Shown piece by piece: positions 53,804-62,005 of a stretch of 64,000 bases of DNA (position 1 is its first letter; each line of letters begins with the position of its first letter). Both the position numbers and the translations under genes were made by a program. The DNA is from Rubrobacter tropicus (GTDB lineage Bacteria > Actinomycetota > Rubrobacteria > Rubrobacterales > Rubrobacteraceae). The notes beneath the pieces are model-generated. The model did no database searches. It saw nothing but the letters and a program-made list of their open reading frames with translations, and had not been told where the DNA came from. The stretch covers positions 2,666,001-2,730,000 of the forward strand of contig NZ_CP045119.1 in NCBI RefSeq assembly GCF_011492945.1. The letters are read 5' to 3'.

Positions 53804-53946
53804 AGGTTTCAGGTTACAGGCATCAGGTTTCAGGTGTTGCGGAGGAACGGCACCGCGGATGCGCGGCTTCCGGGAAGCACCGGTCGCGTGGTCCGGCCGG
53901 AGTCTCGCCCGCTTTGCCTGATGCCTGTAACCTGAAGCCTGATACC
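53804..53946. repeat. Family-A inverted repeat, left flank of Hen1-Pnkp
   Basis: The element begins right after the synthetase stop. The left arm GGTTTCAGGTTACAGGCATCAGG (53805-53827) pairs with CCTGATGCCTGTAACCTGAAGCC (53917-53939), 22 of 23 bases. Positions 53804-53897 are repeated after the Pnkp gene at 57870-57963; an 82-nt core (53816-53897) differs at only two positions. The right end CCTGATACCTT carries the -10-like box for Hen1. Confidence 0.8.
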
Positions 53947-53948
53947 TT
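53943..53948 (+). promoter_or_regulatory. -10-like box for Hen1, leaderless geometry
   Basis: TACCTT lies 6 nt before ATG 53955, without a ribosome-binding site. It overlaps the right end of the family-A repeat. Confidence 0.4.
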
Positions 53949-53954
53949 CTAGGC

Positions 53955-55322
53955 ATGATCTTGACCATTACCAACGAGCTTGCGCCCGCGACGGACCTCG
54001 GCTACCTGCTGCATAAGAACCCGGGGCGGGCGCAGGTGTTCGACCTGCCTTTCGGCAGGGCCCACGTGTTTTATCCGGAGAGTTCTCCGGAACGGTGTAC
54101 GGCGGCGCTGCTGTTGGAGGTCGACCCTGTCGGGTTGGTGCGGGGGCGGGGTAGCACGTTGGGGCAGTACGTGAACGACAGGCCTTACGCCGCATCTTCG
54201 TTTTTGAGCGTGGCGATCTCGCGGGTGTTCGGGTCGGCGCTCTCGGGGAAGAGCCGGGACCGGCCGGAGCTGGCGACGACGGCTTTGCCGCTTCGGGCCA
54301 GGCTCGCGGTAGTACCGTGCAGGAGCGGGGAGGACTTTCTGCGGCGGCTGTTCGAGCCGCTCGGGTATGAGGTTTCGGTAGAAGCCCACGCGTTGGATGA
54401 GACGGTCCCCGATTGGGGGGAGAGCCCGTATTTTACGGTCGAGATCTCGGGCCTGGTCAGGCTGCGGGACCTCTTGAGCCACCTGTACGTCCTCGTGCCC
54501 GTGCTGGACGACGACAAGCACTACTGGGTGGGCGACGACGAGGTCGAGAAACTCCTGCGCCGCGGCGAGGGATGGCTGACGGGCCACCCGGAGAAAGAGG
54601 CCATCACGGCCCGTTATCTCAAGCACCAGCGGAGCCTCGCCCGCGACGCCCTGGAGAGGCTCGTGGAAGACGAAGATCCCGAGGTCCACGATCGTGAAGA
54701 GGAGGCCGTGGAGGAGAAGGCGCGGCTCTCCGGTCAGCGCGTTGGAGCGGTGCTGGCCGCGCTCAAGGGCGCCGGGGCCCGGCGGGTGATCGACCTCGGG
54801 TGCGGGGAGGGGAAGCTTTTGCGCGCGCTCTTCGAGGACAGGGGCTTCGGGGAGATCGTCGGGATGGACGTGTCGCACCGCCTGCTCGAGGCCGCCCGTC
54901 GCAGGCTGCGCCTGGACGAGTTGCCGGACAACCAGAGGGGGAGACTTGGTTTGTTCCAGGGTTCCCTCACCTACCGCGACGAACGCCTCTCCGGCTTCGA
55001 CGCCGCCACGCTCGTCGAGGTCGTAGAACACCTCGACCCGCACCGCCTGGCCGCCTTCGAGCGGGTGGTCTTCGAGTTTGCCCGCCCGCGTACCGTGGTC
55101 CTGACGACGCCGAACGCGGAATACAACCCCCTGTTCGAAGGGCTACCGGCAGGCGAGTTCCGCCACAGGGACCACAGCTTCGAATGGACCAGGGAAGAGT
55201 TCCGCGCCTGGGCCGGGGGCGTGTGCGGGCGTCACGGGTACGCCGTGCGGTTCGTGCCCGTCGGGCCAGAAGATCCCAGGCTCGGCGCCCCGACCCAGAT
55301 GGGGGTTTTCGAGGTTGCCTGA
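53955..55322 (+). CDS. hen1: 3' terminal RNA ribose 2'-O-methyltransferase Hen1
   Basis: This 455-residue protein matches bacterial Hen1. The N-terminal half (ILTITNELAPATDLGYLLHK and HVFYPESSPERCTAALLLEVD) is the Pnkp-activating domain. The C-terminal half is a SAM-dependent methyltransferase with VIDLGCGEGKLLRAL near residue 280, VVEHLDPHRLAAFE near residue 350 (the glutamate and histidine metal ligands) and FRHRDHSFEWTREEF near residue 400, with further metal histidines. With Pnkp it repairs cleaved RNAs such as ribotoxin-cut tRNAs and adds a 2'-O-methyl mark at the repaired end. Pnkp overlaps its 3' end by 8 nt. Confidence 0.95.
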   Translation: MILTITNELAPATDLGYLLHKNPGRAQVFDLPFGRAHVFYPESSPERCTAALLLEVDPVGLVRGRGSTLGQYVNDRPYAASSFLSVAISRVFGSALSGKSRDRPELATTALPLRARLAVVPCRSGEDFLRRLFEPLGYEVSVEAHALDETVPDWGESPYFTVEISGLVRLRDLLSHLYVLVPVLDDDKHYWVGDDEVEKLLRRGEGWLTGHPEKEAITARYLKHQRSLARDALERLVEDEDPEVHDREEEAVEEKARLSGQRVGAVLAALKGAGARRVIDLGCGEGKLLRALFEDRGFGEIVGMDVSHRLLEAARRRLRLDELPDNQRGRLGLFQGSLTYRDERLSGFDAATLVEVVEHLDPHRLAAFERVVFEFARPRTVVLTTPNAEYNPLFEGLPAGEFRHRDHSFEWTREEFRAWAGGVCGRHGYAVRFVPVGPEDPRLGAPTQMGVFEVA

Positions 55323-57870
55323 GAGAATATCCATCCCCAACCTCTGCCTGGTAGTCCTCGTCGGCGCCTCGGGCTCGGGCAAGTCGAGCTTCGCCAGAGA
55401 ACACTTCAAACCGACGGAGGTCCTCTCCTCGGACTTCTGCCGCGGCCTCGTCTCCGATGACGAAAACGACCAGACGGTCACCAGGGACGCCTTCGAGGTG
55501 CTTCGTTTCATAGCCGCCAAACGCCTCGCCGCAGGCAAGCTCGTAGTCGTGGACGCCACGAACGTCCAGAGGGAGGCCCGCAAACCCCTGGTCGCGCTCG
55601 CCCGCGAGCACGACGTGTTGCCCGTCGCCGTCGTGCTCGACCTGCCGGAGAAGCTCTGCCACGAGCGGAACCGCTCCCGCCCGGACAGGAACTTCGGCCC
55701 CCACGTCGTCCGCAACCAGACGCGACAGCTCCACCGCTCGCTCAAGGGCCTCAAGCGCGAGGGTTTCCGCCACGTCACCGTCCTCTCCTCGGCGGAGGAG
55801 GTCGAAGCGGCGACCGTCGAGCGCAGGAGGTTGTGGACCGATCGCAGGGACGAGACGGGTCCCTTCGATATCATCGGGGACGTCCACGGGTGCCTCGACG
55901 AGCTGGTCGAGCTATTGGAGAAGCTCGGGTACGAAGTCAGGGGCAACGAAGGCGAGTTCGAGGTCACGCCCCCTGCGGGGCGGCGCGCGATCTTCCTCGG
56001 AGACCTCGTGGATCGCGGCCCGAAGACCCCCGATGTGCTGCGGCTGGTCATGGGCATGGTCGAATCCGGCGCGGCCCTCTGCGTCCCGGGCAACCACGAC
56101 GCAAAACTCGTCCGCGCCCTCCGGGGCAAGAACGTCCAGCTGAAATACGGCCTCGCGGAGACGCTGGAACAACTCGGGGGCGAACCGCCGGAGTTCGCGG
56201 AAAGGGTCGACTCGTTCCTCGACAGGCTCGTCAGCCACTACGTCCTCGACGGCGGAGACCTCGTGGTCGCCCACGCCGGGTTAAAGGAGAAGTTCCAGGG
56301 GAGGGCGTCTGGGAGGGTCAGGGACTTCGCCCTCTTCGGCGAGACGACCGGCGAGACGGACGAGTTCGGCCTGCCGGTCCGCTTCGACTGGGCCTCCGGG
56401 TACAGGGGGAAGGCCAACGTCGTCTACGGTCACACGCCGGTCCCGGAGGCCGAATGGGTCAACCGCACCATCAACATAGACACCGGTTGCGCGTTCGGCG
56501 GCAGCTTGACCGCCCTGCGCTACCCCGAGAGGGAGCTCGTCTCCGTCCCGGCCTGCAGGACCTACTACGAGCCCGCGAAACCGTTCCTGCCGGACGACCG
56601 GGACGCCGCGCCGCGTCCCTACGAGGACCTCCTGGACATCCAGGACGTCCTCGGCAAGCGCATAATCGGCACGAAGCTCCAGCGGAACGTCACGATCCGG
56701 GAGGAGAACGCCGCCGCGGCCCTGGAGGTGATGGGCCGTTACGCGGCCGACCCGCGCTGGCTCGTCTACCTGCCCCCGACCATGTCCCCGTCCGATACCA
56801 GCAAGAAGGAAGGCCTGCTCGAGCACCCATCCGAGGCCCTCGCCTACTACCGACGCGAGGGGGTCTCGCGCGTGGTCTGCCAGGAGAAGCACATGGGCTC
56901 GCGCGCGATCGCCGTCGTCTGCCGCGACGGGGAGGCCGCCGCCCGCCGCTTCGGCGCCACCGACGGCGCCGGCATCCTCTACACCCGCACAGGAAGACGC
57001 TTCTTCGACGACAGGGCGATGGAGGAGGCCGTCCTCGAAAGGCTGCGGGGGGCGTTCACCTCTGCCGGCATGTGGGAGGAGTTCGGGACGGACTGGTTCT
57101 GCCTGGACTGTGAGATCATGCCCTGGTCCGTCAAGGCGGGGGACCTGATCCGGGACCAGTACGCCGCCGTCGGAACCGCGGCCCGCGCCTCCCTCTCGGA
57201 GACCATAAGGTCCCTCGAAACGGCGGCCGACCGCGGCCTGGACGTAACCGGCCTTGCGGAACGTCAGCGTGGACGCCGGGACGCCGCGGAACGCTACGTC
57301 GAGGCCTACGGGCGCTACGCCTGGCCGGTTCGTTCCGTGGGGGACGTGAGGCTCGCCCCGTTCCACCTGCTCGCCTCGGAGGGCAGGGTACACCTTGACC
57401 GGGATCACGGCTGGCACATCGAGACGCTCGGAAAGCTCTGCCGGGAGAACGACGGGATACTCGTAAAGACCCCCCATCTGACGGCCGATACCAATAACCC
57501 GGAGGACGAAGAGAAGGCGATCCGCTGGTGGGAGGAGTTGACGGGTTCCGCCCGCGGCGGCGAGGGCATGGTCGTCAAGCCGTTCGACTTCGTGGCGAAG
57601 GGCAGGCGCGGCATCGCCCAGCCGGGTGTCAAGTGCCGCGGACGCGAGTACCTCCGCATCATCTACGGCCCCGAATACACGGCTCCGGAGAACCTGAATA
57701 GGCTGAGGGAGCGCAACCTGTCCGCCAAGCGTTCGCTGGCCCTCAGGGAGTTCGCCCTCGGTGTCGAGGCTCTGGAGCGTTTCGTCGAGCGGGAGCCGCT
57801 CTACCGCGTCCACGAGTGCGTCTTCGGCGTACTCGCCCTCGAAAGCGAGCCCGTGGACCCGAGGCTTTGA
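55315..57870 (+). CDS. pnkp: Polynucleotide kinase-phosphatase (Pnkp) RNA repair enzyme
   Basis: This 851-residue protein has the three domains of bacterial Pnkp. The 5'-kinase P-loop is VGASGSGKSSFA (K23). The 2',3'-phosphatase is a metallophosphoesterase beginning FDIIGDVHGCLDELVELLE near residue 183 with GDLVDRGPKTPD and VPGNHDAK. The C-terminal ligase/adenylyltransferase domain has the nucleotidyl lysine in EKHMGSRAI near residue 525 and EGMVVKPFDF near residue 755. Length agrees with the family. Start is TTG 55315 within the Hen1 gene, so the two are translationally coupled. It heals and, with Hen1, seals broken RNA ends. Confidence 0.95.
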   Translation: MPERISIPNLCLVVLVGASGSGKSSFAREHFKPTEVLSSDFCRGLVSDDENDQTVTRDAFEVLRFIAAKRLAAGKLVVVDATNVQREARKPLVALAREHDVLPVAVVLDLPEKLCHERNRSRPDRNFGPHVVRNQTRQLHRSLKGLKREGFRHVTVLSSAEEVEAATVERRRLWTDRRDETGPFDIIGDVHGCLDELVELLEKLGYEVRGNEGEFEVTPPAGRRAIFLGDLVDRGPKTPDVLRLVMGMVESGAALCVPGNHDAKLVRALRGKNVQLKYGLAETLEQLGGEPPEFAERVDSFLDRLVSHYVLDGGDLVVAHAGLKEKFQGRASGRVRDFALFGETTGETDEFGLPVRFDWASGYRGKANVVYGHTPVPEAEWVNRTINIDTGCAFGGSLTALRYPERELVSVPACRTYYEPAKPFLPDDRDAAPRPYEDLLDIQDVLGKRIIGTKLQRNVTIREENAAAALEVMGRYAADPRWLVYLPPTMSPSDTSKKEGLLEHPSEALAYYRREGVSRVVCQEKHMGSRAIAVVCRDGEAAARRFGATDGAGILYTRTGRRFFDDRAMEEAVLERLRGAFTSAGMWEEFGTDWFCLDCEIMPWSVKAGDLIRDQYAAVGTAARASLSETIRSLETAADRGLDVTGLAERQRGRRDAAERYVEAYGRYAWPVRSVGDVRLAPFHLLASEGRVHLDRDHGWHIETLGKLCRENDGILVKTPHLTADTNNPEDEEKAIRWWEELTGSARGGEGMVVKPFDFVAKGRRGIAQPGVKCRGREYLRIIYGPEYTAPENLNRLRERNLSAKRSLALREFALGVEALERFVEREPLYRVHECVFGVLALESEPVDPRL

Positions 57871-58172
57871 GGCTTCAGGCCACAGGCATCAGGTTTCAGG
57901 TGTTGCGGAGGAACGGCGCCGCGGATGCGCGGCTTTCGGGAAGCACCGGTCGCGTGGTCCGGCAAGAGCTTCCCTGGCTTTGCCTCCAGCGGTCTGCGGA
58001 AGGACCGACCCTCGCCGCCCACGGGGCACCGAGGCTTTGAGGGGTGCGCCCCGAGGCCGCGGGCGGGCCCCGACCTTTTACACCTGAAAACCTGAGAACC
58101 CGGATGCCTGCTCGCGGTAGGCCCGATACCTCCGCAAACCGCTCTAATGGCTGTAACCTGAAACCTGATGCC
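57870..58172. repeat. Family-A repeat, right flank of Hen1-Pnkp
   Basis: The 325-nt gap after Pnkp starts with a copy (57870-57963) of the 94-nt sequence found before Hen1; the core 57882-57963 has 80 of 82 identical bases. The arm GGCATCAGGTTTCAGG (57885-57900) pairs perfectly with CCTGAAACCTGATGCC (58157-58172), giving a long inverted repeat across 256 nt. Inside, GCAAACCGCTCTAAT (58134-58148) is also found at 33436-33450. No gene is visible in the gap. Confidence 0.8.
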
Positions 58173-58195
58173 TACCAATCTTGCCAGGCCGAGGC

Positions 58196-58603
58196 TTATG
58201 ATGCGGGTGCGGCGTTGTATTCCTCGTCGGTGACGTGCTCGCCCCAGGTGACGGGGCTGCCGGAGTCGTCTGCCTCCTGCATCGCTGTGTGGGTCATGAA
58301 GCGGTTCGGGGCGGCGCCGTGCCAGTGGTCTTCGCCCGGCTCGAAGAACACGCGGTCGCCCGGGCGGATCGTCTCGACGGGCCCGCCGCGGCGCTGGCAG
58401 AGGCCTAAGCCCTGGGTGACGTAGATGGTCTGCCCGAGGGGGTGCGTGTGCCAGGCGGTGCGGGCGCCCGGGGCGAAGTTGACGCTGGCGGCCGCGAGGC
58501 GGGATGGCTCTGATGGTGTCGCGATGGTGTCAATGTAGACCGCGCCGGTGAACCACTCGCTCGGCCCGGGAGTGGTTTCGAGGGAGTTCTTGGTGATCTT
58601 CAT
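58196..58603 (-). CDS. Cupin-domain protein
   Basis: This 135-residue single-domain cupin starts at ATG 58603 behind GGGAGGA. Metal ligands are seen in TAWHTHPLGQTIYVTQG (H-x-H and glutamine) and EDHWHGAAPNRFMTH (second histidine). The layout, WFTGAVYIDTIATP at the start and VTWGEHVTDEEY at the end, matches the small bicupin-like proteins often labelled as mandelonitrile-lyase-like or carboxymuconolactone-associated cupins. The reaction is unknown. It stands 166 nt after the GH13 gene on the same strand. Confidence 0.87.
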   Translation of the reverse strand: MKITKNSLETTPGPSEWFTGAVYIDTIATPSEPSRLAAASVNFAPGARTAWHTHPLGQTIYVTQGLGLCQRRGGPVETIRPGDRVFFEPGEDHWHGAAPNRFMTHTAMQEADDSGSPVTWGEHVTDEEYNAAPAS

Positions 58604-58769
58604 AGCGTCCTCCCGAAGGTCGTTCGATTCGTTGGTACGACTAATATGCCGCTGGTCTGTCGTAGATAAACCGCCGACGCGTAGGACGGGGGCGCGAAGT
58701 TCCGGAACCCGAGGGACAGAGCAAATAGGAGCCGATCGAGGGCTATCAGGGGTGGCCTGGTGCATGGAG

Positions 58770-60479
58770 CTAGCGCAAACGGTAGATGCGCGCTTCGAAC
58801 GGCCTCAGCGTCAGGTCCCGAAGTTTCTCGGTGGCATCGACCGGATAGTTGCCGAGGAGGAGTTCAGCGTCCTGCCAACGGCCGGCGTCCGGGACTTCGA
58901 TGGTGGCGGGGTCTCCAAAGAAGTTGGCGAGTACGAGAAGCCCGGTGCTGCCGTAGCGGCGGGTGAACGCGTAGACCTGGTCGTGGTCGGCGAGTAGCAT
59001 GTGGAAGTCGCCGTGCGCGACGGCGGGCTCGGTGTGACGCAGTTCGATCAGGCGCCGGTAGTGGTGAAACACCGAGTCGTCGTCGGCGAACGCGGCCTGC
59101 GCGTTGATCCCCTTGTGGTTGGGGTTGACCGCGATCCATGGTGTGCCGGTGGTGAAGCCGGCGTTCTCGGTATCGTCCCACTGCATCGGGGTGCGGGCGT
59201 TGTCGCGGCTGCGGATGCGCAGCGCGGCCAGGACGGTTTCGGGGTCGGCGCCCATGCCGACGGCCTCGGCGTAGTGGTTGAGCGACTGGATGTCGCGAAA
59301 GTCTTCGATGGAGTCGAAGGGCGCGTTGGTCATGCCGAGCTCCTCGCCCTGGTAGACGTAGGGCGTCCCGCGGTGCAGATGCAGCAGGGTGCCGAGCATC
59401 TTCGCGGCGTGCACCCGGTGCGCTCCGTCGTCGCCGAAGCGCGAGACGACGCGCGGCTGGTCGTGGTTGTTCCAGTACAGGCTGTTCCAGCCAACCTCGG
59501 CCAGCCCGGCCTGCCAGCGTCCGAGGATCGCCTTGAGGTCGCGCAGGCGCAGCGGACGGATATCCCAGAACGAGGGACCGTGATCGACCTGGACGTGCTC
59601 GAACTGGAAGACCATGTCCACCTCGCGGCGGGCGGGGTCGGTGTAGAGCTTGGCCTCTTCGACCGTCACGCCAGGCATCTCGCCGACGGAGATCAGGCCT
59701 TCACGCCCGGCGAAGACTTCGCGGTGCATCTCCTGCAGGAACTCGTGCATGCGGGGTCCGTCGACGAAGAACGGCATGCCGTCGCCGTAGAGGCCGCCGT
59801 CGTGCGCGTGGCCGTCGGGCAGGCTGGCGTCTTTGGAGATGAAGTTGATGACGTCCATGCGGAAGCCGTCGATGCCGCGGTCCAGCCACCAGCGCATCAT
59901 CGAGTAGACCGCCTGGCGGACTTCGGGGTTCTCCCAGTTGAGGTCGGGCTGCTTGCGCGAGAACAGGTGCAGGTAGTACTCGCCCGTAGTCTCGTCGAGC
60001 TCCCACGCCGGGCCGGAGAAGATGGAGCCCCAGTTGTTCGGCTCGGCGCCCGGGTCGCCCGCGCTCATGCCCTCGCGCGCGGACCGCCACCAGTACCAGT
60101 CGCGCTTCGGGTTGTCCTTCGAGGCGCGCGACTCGACGAACCACGGGTGCTCGTCGGAGGTGTGGTTGACGACGAGGTCCATAACGAGCTTCATCCCGCG
60201 CTCGTGGACGGCCGCCAGCAGCGCGTCGAACTCTTCCATGGATCCGAACGTCGGGTCGATGTCCCGGTAGTCGCTGATGTCGTAGCCGGCGTCGTCCTGC
60301 GGTGAGGGGTAGATAGGCGACAGCCACAACACGTCCACGCCCAAGGTCGCGAGGTGGTCCAGCCGCGAGGCGATCCCGGCGAGATCCCCGATCCCGTCTC
60401 CGTCGCCGTCCGCGAAGCTGCGCGGCCAGATCTGGTAAACGACGCTCTCTTTCCACCACTGCTGCTGCGTAGTAGTGAT
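58770..60479 (-). CDS. GH13 alpha-glucosidase (oligo-1,6-glucosidase type), start codon abnormal
   Basis: This GH13 enzyme hydrolyses short alpha-glucosides in the cytoplasm. The nucleophile is in GFRMDVINF (about D209), the acid/base in SVGEMPG (about E267) and the third acidic residue in NNHDQPR. The N-terminal part WWKESVVYQIWPRSFADGDG is in frame from about 60465, but no ATG, GTG or TTG precedes it. AAGGGAG lies 6 nt before an in-frame ATC at 60479, where a start would be expected. The first standard codon is TTG 60344, which would remove the first beta strand. I list the full-length form from ATC. The start may be mutated or non-standard. Confidence 0.85.
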   Translation of the reverse strand: MTTTQQQWWKESVVYQIWPRSFADGDGDGIGDLAGIASRLDHLATLGVDVLWLSPIYPSPQDDAGYDISDYRDIDPTFGSMEEFDALLAAVHERGMKLVMDLVVNHTSDEHPWFVESRASKDNPKRDWYWWRSAREGMSAGDPGAEPNNWGSIFSGPAWELDETTGEYYLHLFSRKQPDLNWENPEVRQAVYSMMRWWLDRGIDGFRMDVINFISKDASLPDGHAHDGGLYGDGMPFFVDGPRMHEFLQEMHREVFAGREGLISVGEMPGVTVEEAKLYTDPARREVDMVFQFEHVQVDHGPSFWDIRPLRLRDLKAILGRWQAGLAEVGWNSLYWNNHDQPRVVSRFGDDGAHRVHAAKMLGTLLHLHRGTPYVYQGEELGMTNAPFDSIEDFRDIQSLNHYAEAVGMGADPETVLAALRIRSRDNARTPMQWDDTENAGFTTGTPWIAVNPNHKGINAQAAFADDDSVFHHYRRLIELRHTEPAVAHGDFHMLLADHDQVYAFTRRYGSTGLLVLANFFGDPATIEVPDAGRWQDAELLLGNYPVDATEKLRDLTLRPFEARIYRLR

Positions 60480-60536
60480 TGGTATCTCCCTTACGATAGT
60501 GGGTCTGAGCCGTAGGGTTTTAACGCACCGCCTTCA

Positions 60537-61103
60537 TTATTCCGCGCGTCTGATCGTGACGCTGAAGTCGCCGCCTTGGTGCTCGATCGCGTCCATCCCG
60601 CCGTCGAACTCGCCGATCCGCACGATGCCGTCGAAGAACGGGGCCTCGCTGTCGTAGTAGAAGACGAGGTCGCCACCCGGAGAGTAGTAGCCGATGTCTC
60701 CAGCGGCGGGGTCGTGCCCTTCGGGCGCACCGTCCAGCGACAACTCGCGGGGTAGCGGGGCGGTCTTCTCCACGTTGCTGAGGTCGCTGAAAGTGAGCGT
60801 CAGCGGCAGCTGAGATGCGAGATCTCGCGCCGTGGCGTTGTCGTGCAGCCGGGCGGTGAGGCCCGTACCGCCGAAGGCGATCCGGATCGGCGTGCCCTCC
60901 GAGGAGTCGGGGTCGCCGGAGGCCGGGCTCGGCGACGTATCCGGAGCGCTCGCCCCGGGGGCGCCGATGGCCCTGTCGCCTCCCCCGTCTCCCCCGCCGC
61001 AAGCCGAGAGCGAGATGGCCGCCAGGAGCGCGAGCGCGAGCGGGTAGCAGCGGCTCCGCGGCCAACGCGACCACCGAGGGCTAAAGACGTTCATTGCGAT
61101 CAT
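60537..61103 (-). CDS. Cyclophilin-like-domain lipoprotein
   Basis: This 188-residue protein starts at ATG 61103 behind AGAGGAG. The N-terminus is a lipoprotein signal, with LALALLAAISLSAC ending in the lipobox cysteine at residue 35, followed by a glycine/serine/proline linker to about residue 70. The C-terminal domain begins IRIAFGGTGLTARLHDNATA and contains DIGYYSPGGDLVFYYD, the cyclophilin-like fold family seen in secreted bacterial proteins. Its function is not established. It lies between an SDR gene (upstream) and the GH13 gene on the same strand. Confidence 0.82.
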   Translation of the reverse strand: MIAMNVFSPRWSRWPRSRCYPLALALLAAISLSACGGGDGGGDRAIGAPGASAPDTSPSPASGDPDSSEGTPIRIAFGGTGLTARLHDNATARDLASQLPLTLTFSDLSNVEKTAPLPRELSLDGAPEGHDPAAGDIGYYSPGGDLVFYYDSEAPFFDGIVRIGEFDGGMDAIEHQGGDFSVTIRRAE

Positions 61104-61123
61104 AGTTCTCCTCTGTCGGGCGT

Positions 61124-61891
61124 TCAGCGGGCGGTGTAGCCGCCGTCGACGGGGAGCGCGACGCCGAGCACGAAGCTGGATGCCGGGCTGCAGAGCCAGA
61201 GCACGGCCGCGGCGATCTCGTCCGGGCGTCCCAGCCGGCCGATAGGCTGGTTGGCGACGGCCTCGGGCACGTCGAGCTCGCCCTTGGCGATCATGTCCTC
61301 GACCATCGGGGTCTCGATGGTTCCCGGGCAGATCGCGTTGATGCGGACGCCGCGGGGCGCGTACTCGAGGGCCGCGCTCCTGGTGAGGCCGATGACGCCG
61401 TGTTTGGAGGCGTGGTAGGCGGCGCGGCCCGGGAGCCCGACCAGCCCGCCGAGCGAGGAGCAATTGACGATGGCGCCGCTGCCTTGGGCGCGCATCGGCC
61501 GCAGCTCGTGTTTCATGCAGGCCCAAACGCCGCGCAGGTTGACCGCGTTCACGCGGTCGAAGAGCTCGGCCGGTTCGTCGGCGGCGTCGGTCGGCGGGGC
61601 CTGGATGCCGGCGTTGTTGAACGCGAAGTCGAGCCGGCCGAAGCTCGCCACGGCGCGTTCCACGAGCGCGGCGACCTGCTCCTCGTCGGACACGTCGCAG
61701 GCGACGCCGAGCGCCTGGTGGCCCGCGGAGGTCAGCCCGTCCGTCGCGGTCCTGAGGGTCTGCTCGTCGCGGTCGGAGAGCACGACGGCGGCCCCGGACT
61801 CGGCGAACGCTTGGGCCGTGGCGAGCCCCATGCCGGAGCCGGCGCCTGTGACGACGGCGACGCGGTCGTGGAAGTCGTAGGTGGGGTCCAT
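61124..61891 (-). CDS. Short-chain dehydrogenase/reductase
   Basis: This 255-residue classical SDR has the NAD(P) loop VVTGAGSGMGLATAQAF, FNNAGI near residue 90, the serine in IVNCSSLGGLVG near residue 140 and the catalytic YHASKHG near residue 155. The C-terminal LGVALPVDGGYTAR is typical. LSDRDEQTL after beta 2 suggests preference for NAD. The gap to the cyclophilin-like lipoprotein is 20 nt, so they are probably cotranscribed. Substrate is unknown. Confidence 0.92.
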   Translation of the reverse strand: MDPTYDFHDRVAVVTGAGSGMGLATAQAFAESGAAVVLSDRDEQTLRTATDGLTSAGHQALGVACDVSDEEQVAALVERAVASFGRLDFAFNNAGIQAPPTDAADEPAELFDRVNAVNLRGVWACMKHELRPMRAQGSGAIVNCSSLGGLVGLPGRAAYHASKHGVIGLTRSAALEYAPRGVRINAICPGTIETPMVEDMIAKGELDVPEAVANQPIGRLGRPDEIAAAVLWLCSPASSFVLGVALPVDGGYTAR

Positions 61892-62005
61892 TTCGTTACC
61901 TCCTTCTCTTTAGGGATGGCTTGACCCAGACGTCACATGCGCCGGGGCAAGGCGACATGTTCCGGGTCGGTTCCATGACCAATCGCAGCAGGAACGCAAA
62001 GCCCC

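Noticed and set aside
53804-58172. CRISPR array
   Set aside because: The repeats are only two per class, far apart and paired as inverted arms, with no regular spacers and no cas genes.
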